A DNA stretch of 64,000 bases from Gibbula magus (GCA_936450465.1 OW388296.1:33487875-33551874); one strand, 5' to 3'. Positions 14,202-26,035 are shown, numbered from the stretch's first letter. Program-made: numbers and translations. Notes: generated by a model not told the origin, from the letters alone.

Positions 14202-14503
14202 AAGTGTGGACAAAGGGAGAAAATCCTCAAATATTAATGACAATGGTTAAGTGTTTACTTAGGCTACAACTAGAGAATTATACCAATACATATCCATGCT
14301 CTAAATTACTTATCCAAGCAAAACATATATTTGAACAGAAAAGAATGGGAGATTTAGTACAACCAATTCCTGATATTGTTGCGTTCAGCAACCATTTGTT
14401 CGACATTCCTTTATCTAACTCTCTCAGAGTGGAGGCAAGTGCATGTTTGATTGCTCTTTTAAGTAACATCAATTCTAATTTCTATTATAACATTTGTTTG
14501 TAA
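14202..14503 (+). CDS. Possible orphan exon of an alpha-helical protein (unrecognised)
   Basis: An open frame of about 99 codons lies between a TAA at 14198 and a TAA at 14501. There is no ATG at its start (the first in-frame codons are GTG TGG), so if real it is an internal exon. An ag at 14200-14201 could be the acceptor, but it lacks a pyrimidine tract. The translation is amphipathic and helical, with Leu-rich stretches such as VEASACLIALLSN, resembling HEAT/ARM-type helical repeats. I do not recognise a family. Against it: codon use is AT-rich like the flanks, no partner exons were found, and the satellite abuts it. It may be a remnant of a gene cut by the array. Confidence 0.3.
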
Positions 14504-17426
14504 TGGACATGCTGACAATTGCGAGGAACCTTAGTTCCAATTGCCCTGTTGTAAGATATCATTACGTAGAACCATTAAGTATTCAGTGGTTTAATCTGTG
14601 ATCTTTTTGCCAATTTTATTAATTAGATGAAAGAAAACATATCATTGCTAGGCTGATACAAAGAAATATTGTAAACACTGAATACTCAACCCCATTAGAT
14701 CTTTGATTTAGAAATATATGTACATATAGTGAACAACCATTGTTATATTTTGAATCAAATTATCTGCAGTAGAACACGTCATTGTACGTTTTTCGGGACG
14801 AACCCACATCCTCAGTGTCAGAAACCAACCGCTAGCACTGACTTTACAAAAAGTTTACTCTTTCGGCCACCAGAACCTCGACATAATCGAGGTCCAATAA
14901 CCGGTAGTATTTCAGTTCCCATGACATCATAGTCTTATTCTTATATGAATGATAAATGATATTTCCGATTCATCGCATCATAGAGTTATGTTAATATGAA
15001 GTAGTTTCTATGTTCTAGTCTTATGTTTACATTAAGTGAAGTTTGTGGTCAATCATATCATAGAGTTATGTTTATGTTTATTTAAAGTGATCTTTATGAT
15101 ACATTATGCCAAGTGATGATTGTGATCCTTATGATATACTTTTACCATTAGCAAATTCTGAGTGGTATATCATAATCAAATTAATGTTTTCATCGCATTT
15201 CATTTTCCAACCTCATTATTTATTCCTTTAATATTTACACAAATCTAATAAATTTGTCATTTGTCACGGGAGGCAGCAGCTTGTTACAATCAACAATACA
15301 TAGCTGAATCAAAATTGAGGAATCCTTGATCTAAAACGGCAGAAGATTTAATTTCGTAAGATCATACACACATCTTAGTTCAGCTTTCTTTTATGTTTAG
15401 CACCTTGTTAATCACGAATTTGAAATAATTAAATGCAACGAAAAGACTACTCGGAATACAATTCGAGGTTCATCAAATAATGTGGAAAACTGAGGTTGTA
15501 CGTATTGTGAAGGAAATAGAACTAGTCCGGGAAGAAGAAAACTTAATATTGACAGGGTTTTCCGCTTGAAATCGTCCACACAAAGACACATACGGTTAGT
15601 ATGTACGAGTTGAAGGCGACTTTGTCGTATTGAAGACAAATTATAAAAAGAATGGTAATCTCATTCGGACATAATTGACACAATTCCAAATTAATGTCAG
15701 GTGTAACTCCGCTTTTCAATCCTCAATTATGTCTGAAGGATATAATGTGGTAGGATCCACTTTTGCAAAGAAAAATCTCGGTAATTATATTACCTGTAAC
15801 AGGTAAAATGGGTGGATTTGTATAAGGTGTAAATAACACTTGTAAATTTTCAAGTGCATGTCTGTATAAAATAACGGCGAAATGATTACATCTGACTATT
15901 GCAAAAAAGTAATTATTGAAAGCATGACGTCATTTCAGTTGTACAATCGTTTTTTTTCCTACCACATGTATGAAAGTCGATCCCTGGTCTACGTGACCAT
16001 TAACAACTATCAATAAACGCCGTCATACGGGTTGATAAATCTTTCCGAGGGTAATACGTGTTTTATATCACACAACATGAATAAAGCATGCATCCACGTC
16101 ATGCATTCCATGTCACGTGACACAAGTTAAAGGTCATAGTTTGTCGATCGATCAGCTGTTTTCTGCCAAAGTTTTCTTTGTTTTGTTTTTTTTATTTTGG
16201 GACATGCGGTAAGATAAATACATTATAACATTCAGTTTGTTCGCGTGACATCGTAATTGTTTAGACCCTTGTTAGTGTTTATCCAACTCGCCTACGGCTC
16301 CACTGAATGGTATAACTTATATTAACACATTTCGTTTACAAAATTAGAACAAGCCTTGTTCCATCATGGTATAATCTATACAGTTTTAAAATGTCTAAAC
16401 AAATGATATCTTGAAAATAAATATGTCCTCCGTCGATTGAAAACATCCCTTTGAGTCATTTGAAAGTCGAATGTGACGTCACCTAATGATGACGTTTTAT
16501 GGCCAATCCTTAGGATTAAACAGGCTAATATCATAAGCGAGCGCAAATATTTGGCGGTTTCTTCATTGTTATCATCTCAATCTTCCTCCTAAACATTATT
16601 TATGGAAATATAGAATATCTTTATCATTGTAGTGTGTGTATATTTATGTATACCAGAGGTCATAAGGCTAATATGGGTCGAGGGCTGATATGGGGTATGA
16701 TATGAAAGTGAAATGTTGTAACCTGTCATATATCATACCTTTTTTCTGACAAAAAATGTTGAAACAAATGATTAAGAATATAATGTGCGTTTTTGATGGG
16801 AAAAGACGCATTAATTTACCAAGATTCAAAGTTGTGAAAAACAACAGTAATCCGTGTCGCTTATACAATTAACCAATTCAATGAAGGTGTAATAATGTTA
16901 ATGTCAACGTAAACAAATCATTGATTGGTGAAGAAAACTTTGACTGTGACGTTACCCTGTGTTATCGTACCTATAACCTAAGGGAGTCACCTGGGTTGGT
17001 ATTGATATGAATTTACGGACCGGGCTGATAGGGCTGATACGGATGCTTGCCCTTACCTCTTTCACATGTGCAAAACATTGTAGTGCATCACTATGTATAT
17101 ATATTTCTTATAACATTGAAATAGGCTAGATTATTGTTCTTTCCGGATTATCTTATCATTTTTTTTACATGATTTTCTACTTGAATGTAGGTTAAATAAG
17201 TGTCTTACGAAATTACCTATATGAATGTACGTGTAGTATGTACATTACATTTATAAAATAATATGAAATTTCCAGAAGATTTATACCCTTTTAGACACGT
17301 GAAATATCCGCCTTTTGACATTACTTATATCATTGTTTGATATGGGAAACATAAATGCCATGATGCCATGGGACATTGCTCTGACGTAATGCAACACTTC
17401 ATTGCGTCACGAAACATTTCAGGACA
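14504..17426. other. Gene-poor AT-rich interval
   Basis: No convincing gene. Contains two imperfect copies of atcatagagttatgtt near 14978 and 15055, a CRE-type palindrome tgacgtca in the 16470s and a CACGTG near 16115. Short reading frames in it lack domain signatures and look random. Confidence 0.55.
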
Positions 17427-17760
17427 ATGTAAAGTATAGTAGAATTGTAAAGTAGTCACCTTATATTATTTTGTAGATCATTGTCTTAATGTAAGGTATT
17501 CACGTTATAATACTATGTAAGTCAATGTCGTAATGTAAATCTTAATTGGGTATTGCCAATTTAATTCTATTAAGTTCAATGAAGAAATGTAAATGATTCG
17601 CCTGACAATATGAGGTAAACTACTATGTAGATCATTGTTGTAATGTGAAGTATTGACCTTATACTACTATGTAGATCATTGTTGTAATGTAAAGTATTGA
17701 CCTTATACCACCATGTAGATCATTGTTGTAATGTAAAGTATTCACATTTTAATAAGTAAT
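17427..17760. repeat. 44-bp minisatellite, about 7 copies
   Basis: The core tactatgtagatcattgttg recurs at 17621, 17665 and 17709 with exact 44-bp spacing, each followed by taatgt(a/g)aagtatt. Older diverged copies extend left to about 17427 (tgtagatcattgtcttaatg, then tgtaagtcaatgtcgtaatg). Copies are increasingly diverged leftwards, so the three right copies are the most recent expansion. Confidence 0.85.
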
Positions 17761-18799
17761 TGTAGTATTTGTTAGTAAATGTTTGCACCGTATAATAATA
17801 TGCACATTATCGTAAATAAAATCTTTGAACTAGATTTTGTGTCGTCTTGAATAGTAGGGTAATTTTGTCATATTAATCGATTTTATTAAAATAGAACCAC
17901 CGTCAATACAGCTCCATAAAGCGCAAAAGAATCAAACCATGAAAACAATCATTATACATAACCCTGATTTACCTGATGGGATTATGGCACGGCATGGCGT
18001 CCATAGATTTTTCTCTTTTTCATTTTTTTTTCAAGAATCAAAGAGTTTTGACAGTTGAAATCGTGTGTAGAGACTCCTCGTTGGGGGTTGCACTGGGGGC
18101 TTGATGACATTGTATACGGACTGTCAAACCATGTTGAGGGGAAACCAACGAACGATGTGAGTTCGTATCCCGATAGATACACTATTTTAGTTTTATTTCC
18201 TTTGAACACGGTCCATTTTAATCAAACTGAACGCCGTCTATATTCTTATTAAGTATTTAGATACTCAACAAAATTGTCCTGATTGAGAAATACATATTTT
18301 GGGTTTATAGGACAGCTGTCATTTCATGAATGATAATCGTTGACTGCACGTGTTATCAAACCTTCAAACCATTGCGATACTAGTCTAGTGTACACCAAAA
18401 TGTATTCAAAAATACGAGAAAAAAATAACATTTTCTGGATAACAAATAATTAACTATTTGCTCACTTTTCATCAGGAGGAAAAAAGAATTAAGAGTACTC
18501 AGAAACGTTGTGTATGTTCGCAATAAAGAAGTTGTTATCCAGAAAATCTTGTTTTTCTTATGTATCGCATTTAGTCTAACACTCTCGGTAATTATTCGTA
18601 AACTATATAACCCTTTTTTAAATATTGAAATGGACCTTGAGAGGTGCAATCTTCAGGAAACAGGAGCTCCTCTTCAATATCTAATAAAACGATATTTTCA
18701 ATATATACTTTTTTCTAAGCGTTAACCATACTGTTTACGTTGACTCAAGGACGTATATCACATCTATATCCATCTTATTCCTTGGTTGACTGAAAATAA
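17761..18799. other. Gene-poor interval with one inverted repeat
   Basis: Nothing recognised as a gene. attttctggataaca near 18431 is inverted as tgttatccagaaaat near 18533, a loose hairpin of about 120 bp. The short frames on both strands across it are shadows of each other. Confidence 0.5.
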
Positions 18800-19092
18800 G
18801 GGGAGGGATAGCGCAGTAGTTGGCGCGTTCGGTTTTTGATCAAGAGGTCCGGGGTTCGAATCCCGCCAGCAGGGGCACGGCAACTTTGTCTGCAGTAGAG
18901 AAATGTTCTACACGAGTAAGGTTTGGGTGCAATGCTACACTAAATTTCAGCGTAGGACCACCCATGGTTCGCTAGTTCCAGCCGATGCTCGCACGTTTCA
19001 CCGACGTTATGGCGAGTTTGTTCCCCGCCATAATACTAGCAGCCGCGATATAAGTGAAATACTGTTGAAAGCGGCGTTAAACCCCCAACTAA
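18800..19092 (+). mobile_element. tRNA-derived SINE, near full length (family S1)
   Basis: The 5' head is tRNA-like: an A box around tagcgcagtagttggcgcg (18809) and a B box gggttcgaatccc (18853). The body continues with gaaatgttctacacgagtaa, ccacccatggttcgctagtt and ccagccgatgctcgc. It ends in gaaagcggcgttaaaccccc, the tail found in all family members here. RNA polymerase III internal promoters of this kind drive SINE transcription; mobilisation needs a partner LINE. The 68-codon frame across it is not a gene. Confidence 0.9.
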
Positions 19093-20167
19093 AATCAACC
19101 TTGAGGTGAAGGGGGTTACACTTTTGGTGCTTAAAATTCATGTTTCTTTTAATTATTTTTTGGATAGTTTATAATTTAAAGTATGCATATCGGTGGAAAT
19201 GGTTACATCAAATTCGTGAAACATGCATATATTGTATGTTGACGTATTGATACCTTTTGAAATACGCTTGCGATGACTGACAATTGGTAAAGATAAAATG
19301 CCTGATATGTCACATTCAAACTGAGCTGATGCTTGGGAAACGTAAAACATCGAGACATCAAAATGTATTAAATAGTAAATCAAACAACAGTGAAAGCATA
19401 ACTTAAACAAACATTCAAGAATGACATAACACAATAACATTAAAAACATTTGATGCCTATACCTTTAATTACGTAATACGCTACATCTATTTGAAAATCT
19501 TAAAATAGGATCGATCGACTTTTACCGAGTAACGTTGAGTCATTAGTTCTTCATAATGTTGTTACTCAAATAACATTTTGACTTATGTCATATTTTGACA
19601 ACAGTCCGAAGTTTCGTATCAGTTGTAGTATATTTTATGAACGCTTCATACTGTGTAAGATGCGAATACCTTATTTCGGAATATCTACTCTACACAGTTT
19701 TAACGTGATTAAACTATTTTATAACAATCTTTAGAATTATTAAACTACACGTAGAGCTACCTCCCAAATAATAGTTTTTCCTGTACCAGTGTCTCTTTTG
19801 ACACAAACACGATATGCATAATTACCTGTAATTCGTCATAATGTCCTATATTTCAATAGCTGTGAATGTGACTGTGAATGTGAATGTATTTGATTGCCAG
19901 AGTGAGAAATAAAACACTTTATATAGTATTAAAAGTATTAAAAATATAAACTTATTACGGTATGAATTGCATTCATGTGATTTATCGTTAATCAAACATG
20001 TCAAACAGCACGCGAAATCCATGCAATCATGCGGGTTTCGGAATGTAAACTAATTCGCACGTGATCCTCGTGCACATTCAAATTAGCGCTGAATGTTAAT
20101 TTCATGAAACATAGCACGTGCAGCTCATGCAGCCCGAGGCTTATTGCAATAAAAACAAGCAAAAAAG
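19093..20167. other. Gene-poor interval
   Basis: AT-rich, no gene recognised. Around 20050-20130 it holds two CACGTG sites, one in tagcacgtgcagctcatg, the same motif that builds the minisatellites at 24443 and 28120. Confidence 0.5.
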
Positions 20168-20900
20168 TGAGCATGGCTCACTAATACCCCCGACTGTTAA
20201 AGTTTGACATTTTTATTTTTCTTAAAGAGAGAGGTGACTGCACACCTAAGGATTGATAAGCTATGAAATGTAATTGCTAAGATTAAAATGTTTGTGAAAA
20301 GGGTGGGACAAGTCTATTCATGTAAAAAAAAAGTGGTTTAAGTAAAAGTAGGAATAATAGTAACTTGAAAAGTAGGGATAACATAATACACTACTGCCAT
20401 TACCACTGATTTCAACTTTATTTTGGAAATTAATCCATCATAATGATTCACTCGAGTGACTTGAAACAACAGGTATACATGGAAGCACACCCCTGTAGGC
20501 ACAGTGAGGAATATACAGCAGTTTATGGCTGAAAGGAAAGAAAATTTTACTTTTCCAAAAATATAACCAGTGGAAATATAAAATAGTAAAATCAACAAAT
20601 ATAACCAGTGGAAATATAAAATAGTAAAATCAACAAGAACACAGAAGTAGCTTATAATAATAGTTACATGAAAAAGCAAATGATAAAGTTAACAAATCAC
20701 AACACAGAAGTAACTTCATTCATTCTAGAATATGACGAAGTTAAAAAAAATTCAAAATCGCCAAAAAATTACAAAATTCACCAAATCGTGTTACATTTTG
20801 CTATGCACCTCTTCTAGTGGTGAAGAAGACATGTGCCAAATTTGAAAAGGATGACATGAGTAGTTTTTCTGTAATCGATCGGACAAAACATGCTCAGAAT
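20168..20900 (+). mobile_element. Degenerate 'pearl'-like element, 5' end preserved
   Basis: Starts with the palindrome gtgagcatggctcac followed by taatacccccgactg, the same 5' signature as the fuller element at 29184. The body is diverged; the stretch near 20823-20890 (gaagacatgtgccaaatttg) resembles the tandem core of that element. No 3' hairpin or ACGG tract is visible, so the right end is a guess. It includes a 38-bp direct duplication at 20561-20636. Confidence 0.6.
20561..20636. repeat. 38-bp tandem duplication
   Basis: ataaccagtggaaatataaa occurs at 20563 and 20601 with identical continuation through agtaaaatcaac; two perfect copies. It inflates an apparent minus-strand reading frame, which is therefore not evidence of a gene. 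Confidence 0.9.
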
Positions 20901-21699
20901 ACATCTAAATAGAAATCATTTTAGCATTCAGTTAAAATTGAGATTCACCACATTGCAAGGATAGTTCACAGTAGATAGTTCACGCCCAATGACCTTGCCA
21001 ACAAAGAACATTTTTAATTATCTTTTTTTTTATTATGTATATGTGCATGCTTTTTTATGTGTATTTGTATGGACAAAAGATAGAAACTTGGCGACTCGTA
21101 AAATAAATTTCATAATCTCAAGTAATTAATCTAACAGAATTACCGATTTATAAATGTTCATTATACGATGCTTACGCCACGAGTTGTATGGCAACTGAAA
21201 ATTAGAATATATGAGTATTTGAAAACTTTCTAAGATATTGAAATAGCATCAAATCTCTATTTAATGTTCTTGCACTTACGTACAAGAAAATAGAATATAA
21301 AATTGAGATTGTTATTAAGGCCAATGAATAGTTTAATATTCCAAGCCTGATAACGAGTGTATTTGTGAATAATATATGTGTAAGACCGTAATACCTCTCA
21401 TCTTATAGGTGCACAGACTTAAGAATATCGACATATAACAGGTAACAGATCATCCCTTTCCATGTATTTGTAATGTTACCCAGAGCCTTGAAAACGTGGT
21501 GAAAGTGGTAAGTTTAATTTGTAACAGTTTCATGTTTTACATTTAATCAGAAATGTGTCACACATCAGTGCTGAAATGTTCAGATAAAATTCCCTTTTTA
21601 AAAAAATATCCTTGTGCGAGGTATTTTTCGTCTACACTTTTAACACGCTTAAAAGTCGGTGTTGTCACTGGACCCGCACTCTCGTCCTAGATGTTGCCC
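20901..21699. other. Gene-poor interval
   Basis: AT-rich with no recognised gene, repeat or RNA. Confidence 0.5.
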
Positions 21700-21711
21700 A
21701 GGTATGCACAG

Positions 21712-22327
21712 AGCGGAGGTGAGTTGGGGTTTAAAGGGGCAGTAGCACGTTTTCGCTCAAATAGGTTGATGAAATGTAGACTAAAGTTGAAAAATAATGT
21801 CAACAATAGTACTAGTAAGACACCCTTCTCTCTTCGGAAAATCATGCCATGGGAATCGGTTTTGTAATCCGAAATAATAAATTGTGTTTACATTATAATG
21901 ACCGCCACGCAATTTTGCTTTGTACGCAACACCGTTATTACCACTACGGATAAGTGGTTTGTGTAATAAAATGTTGTACCCTCTAAAAAAATATAAATCA
22001 CATTCCCTATCACTATAAATGGGAAATTTGAAAAATAAAACGTACAACAGCCCCTTTAACGTGGCTTTCAAGATTATTTCACTAGTATTTTTGCAGGGAG
22101 AAAATCCGCAATGCCATTATGGCTATACATTGCGGTGGAACCTGCTAGCATTGGCTGGAACGTGCGAACCATGGGTGGTACTACGCTGACATTTAGTTCA
22201 GAATTGCATCCAAACCTTACTGCATGTAGAACAGTTCTCTACCGCAGAAAAAAGTTACCTGACTGGATTCGAACCCCGGACCTCTTAATCCGAAGCCGAA
22301 CGCGCTAACCACTGCACTATCGCGCTC
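21712..22327 (-). mobile_element. S1 SINE with 12-bp target duplication, split by a MITE
   Basis: Read on the minus strand, the tRNA-like head lies at 22250-22325 (B box complement in ggattcgaaccccgg) and the tail at 21712-21730 plus 22060 onward. Flanks match as a target-site duplication: aggtatgcacag at 21700-21711 and aggtatgcatag at 22328-22339, 11 of 12 identical. The SINE is interrupted inside its tail between 21734 and 22056 by the MITE described separately. The insertion is therefore younger than the SINE. Confidence 0.92.
21731..22059. mobile_element. MITE family M1, TTAA (or TA) flanked, 321 bp
   Basis: Terminal inverted repeats are aggggcagtagcacgtttt at 21735 and its near-complement ending acagcccct at 22055. 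TTAA flanks both sides (21731-21734, 22056-22059). The related SINE at 23033 has a single ttaa in gggtttaacgccgc at the equivalent place, i.e. the empty site. TTAA is palindromic, so a TA duplication (Tc1/mariner) cannot be separated from TTAA (piggyBac) at this copy. No transposase is encoded. The 96-codon minus-strand frame is fortuitous. Confidence 0.9.
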
Positions 22328-22339
22328 AGGTATGCATAG

Positions 22340-23013
22340 TGAGTACATGTTACTGAGACGTTTATATGTAGCATTTATTTGTTCTCAAGTGTCCGCAATT
22401 ATGAGTTCTGTCATATATTTACATTCTAGTAGTGGACATTCCAGAGCCAAAGTGACCGTTATAATGACGAGGTGTAGCCAACGTGGACAGTGGTCATTAA
22501 TCATACACTGGTCACTGTCTGGTATGCACTGTACCGTAGATCATGTAAAACGGGTACCAAGAAAATGTCAGAAAACTTGTCTTCCCTTGTTATCATGGTG
22601 TAACAGTTCAATATTCAGCTTTGAATTGAGGACTTCGATTGATGATTTAGTCATTGCATCATTCGACCTAATATTATTCTGAAAGGCATAGTGTTTGTGG
22701 TCTAAAGAAAATAATTAACAAAAGAAAAAGCTACACTTGTTTTCAATTAACTTTTCTACTAGCTATTTAGATATTACCTCATTATATTGATTTTATTTAT
22801 AAACTAATTTATTGTTCGTCTCGGATTTGGTCTTCTGTATTTACCAGCATGTTTATATTTTTGTTTCACAAATAAACAAAATATACATCGAGAATCACAC
22901 ATAAAAATATTAAGCATGTATACATTGTTTCTGTTAATTAACACTTTACTTTCATTGCAATCATTAACAGAGGATACATGGGAAGAAATGCTTAAAGTAG
23001 CCTTTGTGGGGCG
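22340..23013. other. Gene-poor interval between two SINEs
   Basis: No gene recognised. A 116-codon plus-strand frame (22332-22682) has no domain signature and overlaps the SINE target site, so I do not call it. Confidence 0.5.
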
Positions 23014-23023
23014 AGGATGCAGA

Positions 23024-23328
23024 GTGAGGTGGTGAGGTGAGTTAGGGTTTAACGCCGCTTTCAAGAGTATTTCACTTATATAGCGGCTGCTAGTATTATG
23101 GCAGGGAGAAAGCCCGCAACGCCATGTGGCTATGTATTACGGTGAAACCTGCGAACATCGGCTGGAACTAGCGAACCATGGGTGGTACTACGCTGAAATT
23201 CAGTATAGCATTGCACCCAAACCTCACTGCGTGTAGAAAAGTTCTCTACTGCAGACAAAGTTGCGATTCGAACCTCAGACCCCTTGACCCGAAGCCGAAC
23301 GCGCTAACCACTGCGCTATCCCGCCCCA
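23024..23328 (-). mobile_element. S1 SINE, full length with target duplication
   Basis: Tail at the left (gtgagttagggtttaacgcc) and tRNA-like head at the right (cgcgctaaccactgcgctat, complement of the A box). Target duplication aggatgcaga at 23014-23023 and agaatgcaga at 23329-23338, one mismatch. It retains the uninterrupted TTAA where the 21712 copy carries a MITE. The overlapping 136-codon plus-strand frame is mostly SINE antisense. Confidence 0.9.
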
Positions 23329-23338
23329 AGAATGCAGA

Positions 23339-23829
23339 ATCACATGGATCTAATTTCACAATGCTCCAAGGCATAAATAGTACTAAATGGCATAAATGCA
23401 GTGTGTTTAAGTCATTGAGTTATATTGATCCGGACCTGGTGCGTTTTATTCTATGCAATACGGTAAACAGAAAAGCACGGTATTTCTACTCCGATTTCCA
23501 GCTTCTTGTAAGCACTTACTTTAGTGCAATCATAAACTGTTGTTACAATACATGTCATGTTAGTACTGGCCTTGGACCTATCACCTAGACAGTGCCTGGA
23601 AACAACAACTATAAAGCCGATGTTGTAGATTTGTATCCCGTTCTTATCAATGTCATGAATAAACTCTCACTAATTCTCACAAAAGATCGTTTTAGCAGGG
23701 ACCTTATATATAATGTCCCTGGTTTTAGTGACAAGAGATTGTGTGCGGTTAGTTGTATTAGCCTATGAAAAAAGATCAAATTTTTTGTTATTACATTAAG
23801 GTATTATAGTATCCATCACGTACTGTATC
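23339..23829. other. Gene-poor interval
   Basis: No supported feature. Confidence 0.5.
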
Positions 23830-23955
23830 ATTGTGTATGCATTGTAATCAAATTGAATTATTCATTTTACATATATGTAAATCTATATATATTTTGTATA
23901 CGAACCTGTGGCCTATAGACAAATGAAACTGACTTGACTTGAGTACCCATGAGTG
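23830..23955 (+). mobile_element. Possible LINE 3' end
   Basis: The string gaacctgtggcctatagaca followed by aatgaaactgacttgacttg resembles the terminal region and short tandem tail (GACTT)n of non-LTR elements. No coding part is visible upstream, so this is a short 3' fragment at best. Confidence 0.35.
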
Positions 23956-24185
23956 GCTTTGTTGGGGCCCGGCCATTAGAATAAGATACCGCCTCGTTCT
24001 AGGCGAAATAGAGTACCTTTGACCCGTTAAGAAGGATGCCCGAATATTAAAAATGGAATTGCAATTTACTAAACGCTTACAGTTGTCACATTCTAAATTA
24101 GTCACCACGCCAATATTGCAAATTCAGTAATTCATACTTATAAGATTGAGGTGGCCTTATCTGGTAAGTTCAACATTTAACATCA

Positions 24186-24390
24186 AGGGTGGAAAAGCGC
24201 AGTTGATGGTGTGTTCGAGTTCGCATTAAGAAATTATGGGTTCGAATCCCTCCAATGGCGCATTAACTGTGTGCTTCAGAGAAGTGTTCTACATGCAATG
24301 CTACACTGAAAACATTACTGTACCATGATTCGCTGGTTCCACACTTCAATGAAGCATCCAGTTGATACGTTTCCCTGCAAAGAAACGTGT
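24186..24390 (+). mobile_element. Diverged S1-like SINE
   Basis: An A-box-like aaaagcgcagttgatggtg and a B box gggttcgaatccc (24239) are followed by gagaagtgttctacatgcaa and ccatgattcgctggttcc, which align with the body of the 18800 copy. The 3' tail is missing or replaced. Confidence 0.75.
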
Positions 24391-24442
24391 AACGATGTTT
24401 GTGAGATACGTGTGTCCTTGAGAGTAGTTAACGAAGCCCTTT

Positions 24443-24625
24443 CAGTTCGTGTAGCACGTGCAGCTCGTGAATTCCTTGCAGTTCATTCGCACGTGGAGCT
24501 TCTGTTGTTCTTTCAGTTCGCGTAGCACGTGCAGCTCGTGAATCCCTTGCAGTTTATGTAGCTCTCCAGCTTCTGTTGTTCGTTCAGTTCGTGTAGCACG
24601 TGCAGCGAGTGAAATCCCTGCAGCC
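24443..24625. repeat. 71-bp minisatellite rich in CACGTG
   Basis: cagttcg(t/c)gtagcacgtg recurs at 24443, 24514 and 24585, exactly 71 bp apart. Each unit has at least one CACGTG palindrome (E-box type) inside gtagcacgtgcagctcgtga. Reading frames through it on both strands are repeat products. Confidence 0.85.
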
Positions 24626-25113
24626 AATGTTCTATATTTGTCTTTGCTTCCAAATGAGTATTAAGATTTTTTACATCTACAGGAGTTCTAGAAATATATC
24701 ATACAGGGGGTTAGCTCTCCCCATGCTAAACCGAAGGTTGGCAGTCGTCAACAACCTTCTTTCTCGACAGACAGTAGTTTTCCAACTGGGGTGGGTCCCG
24801 AAATTTGTCAGTTTTGAATATGTTTCATTAAATGATATTAACAATGTCAGCTTGTTTCAACTCTTGGATAGCAAAAGATCCCAATCGCTACATCTTTGGA
24901 ATCCAACGCGTCCAAATTCGGAACGACTCTCGGGTTCAAATCCATTGGCTTGTAAGCGTTGTCTTCATGGCGTACGTAGTATAACTGAGATCAGGTTCTT
25001 TCAAATTCCGCGCAATATCACCCATGTGTCGCTAGTTCCAGTCTGTACTTCTTCTTGTCACGATGCGTTTTGTAATGTATTGCTAAATAGTCATTACTTG
25101 TTTGTTTCTGTCG
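24626..25113. other. Segment interrupting the 71-bp array
   Basis: The CACGTG units stop at 24625 and resume at about 25114 (gtagcttctgtttcgttcc). The intervening 490 bp has no CACGTG units. Its right part (24870-25060) has a weak SINE-like look: a degenerate B box gggttcaaatcc and gtcgctagttccag, as in S1. It may be an old SINE-bearing insertion into the array. Confidence 0.4.
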
Positions 25114-25240
25114 TGTAGCTTCTGTTTCGTTCCTGAAGCACGTGCAGCTCGTGAATTCCCTTCAGCTCGTGTAGCTCATGCAGATGAGCTCATTCCGTGT
25201 AGAACGTGCAGCACGGGATTTCCCTGCAATTAGTGCACGG
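25114..25240. repeat. Second block of CACGTG units
   Basis: gaagcacgtgcagctcgtga followed by attcccttcagctcgtgtag and gtagaacgtgcagcac are diverged units of the array at 24443, same orientation. Confidence 0.7.
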
Positions 25241-25302
25241 TTAAGTAACGCGTGAAGATTCTGAAGCAAAAATCACAGTCGTATTGTGGGCTTTCCCTTT
25301 GC

Positions 25303-26035
25303 AAATGTTACAACTCAACTTTTAGCTTGTAATGTTACAACTCACCAGTTTTAGCTTGTTATATTACAACTCACCAGTTTTAGCTTGTAATGTTACAGCT
25401 CACCAGTTTTAGCTTGTAATGTTACAACTCACCAGTTTTAGCTTGTTATGTTACAACTCACGAGTTTTAGCTTGTTATGTTACAACTCACCAGTTTAAGC
25501 GTGTAATGTTACAACTCACCAGTTTTAGCTTGTAATGTTACAACTCACCAGTTTTAGCTTGTAATGTTACAACTCACGAGTTTTAGCTTGTTATGTTACA
25601 ACTCACCAGTTTCAGCTTGTAATGTTACAGCTCACCAGTTTCAGCTTGTAATGTTGCAACTCACCAGTTTTAGCTTGTAATGTTACAGCTCACCAGTTTC
25701 AGCTTGTAATGTTACAACTCACCAGTTTTAGCTTGTTCTGTTACAACTCACCAGTTTCAGCTTGTAATGTTACAGCTCACCAGTTTTAGCTTGTAATGTT
25801 ACAGCTCACCAGTTTTAGCTTGTAATGTTACAACTCACCAGTTTTAGCTTGTTATGTTACAACTCACCAGTTTTAGCGTGTAATGTTACAACTCGCCAGG
25901 TTTAGCTTGTAATGTTACAGCTCACCAGTTTAGCTTGTAATGTTTCAGCTCACCAGTTTTAGCTTGTAATGTCACAGCTCATCAGTTTTAGCTTGTAATG
26001 TTACAACTCACCAGTTTTAGATTGTAATGTTACGG
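25303..26035. repeat. 29-bp minisatellite, about 25 copies
   Basis: Unit aatgttacaactcaccagtt followed by ttagcttgt. Variation is mostly aat/tat before gtta, caactc/cagctc, and agttt-t/c. One unit at 25921 lost a base. There is no reading frame through the array. It begins 60 bp after the CACGTG blocks. Confidence 0.97.

Noticed and set aside
18800..18875. tRNA gene
   Set aside because: A and B boxes are present, but the acceptor stem does not pair and the SINE body follows; same for 32300, 52013, 57935 and 60595.
20338..20679. 113-codon hydrophobic minus-strand frame
   Set aside because: Contains a perfect 38-bp DNA duplication and lies in a degenerate mobile element; hydrophobicity comes from AT-rich antisense codons.
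23178..23588. 136-codon plus-strand frame
   Set aside because: The first third is antisense SINE; the rest has no family signature or splice context.
24442..24627. Ala/Arg-repeat peptide on the minus strand (and the similar one at 28038-28441)
   Set aside because: Translations of CACGTG minisatellites; the similarity of the peptides comes from the shared DNA motif.
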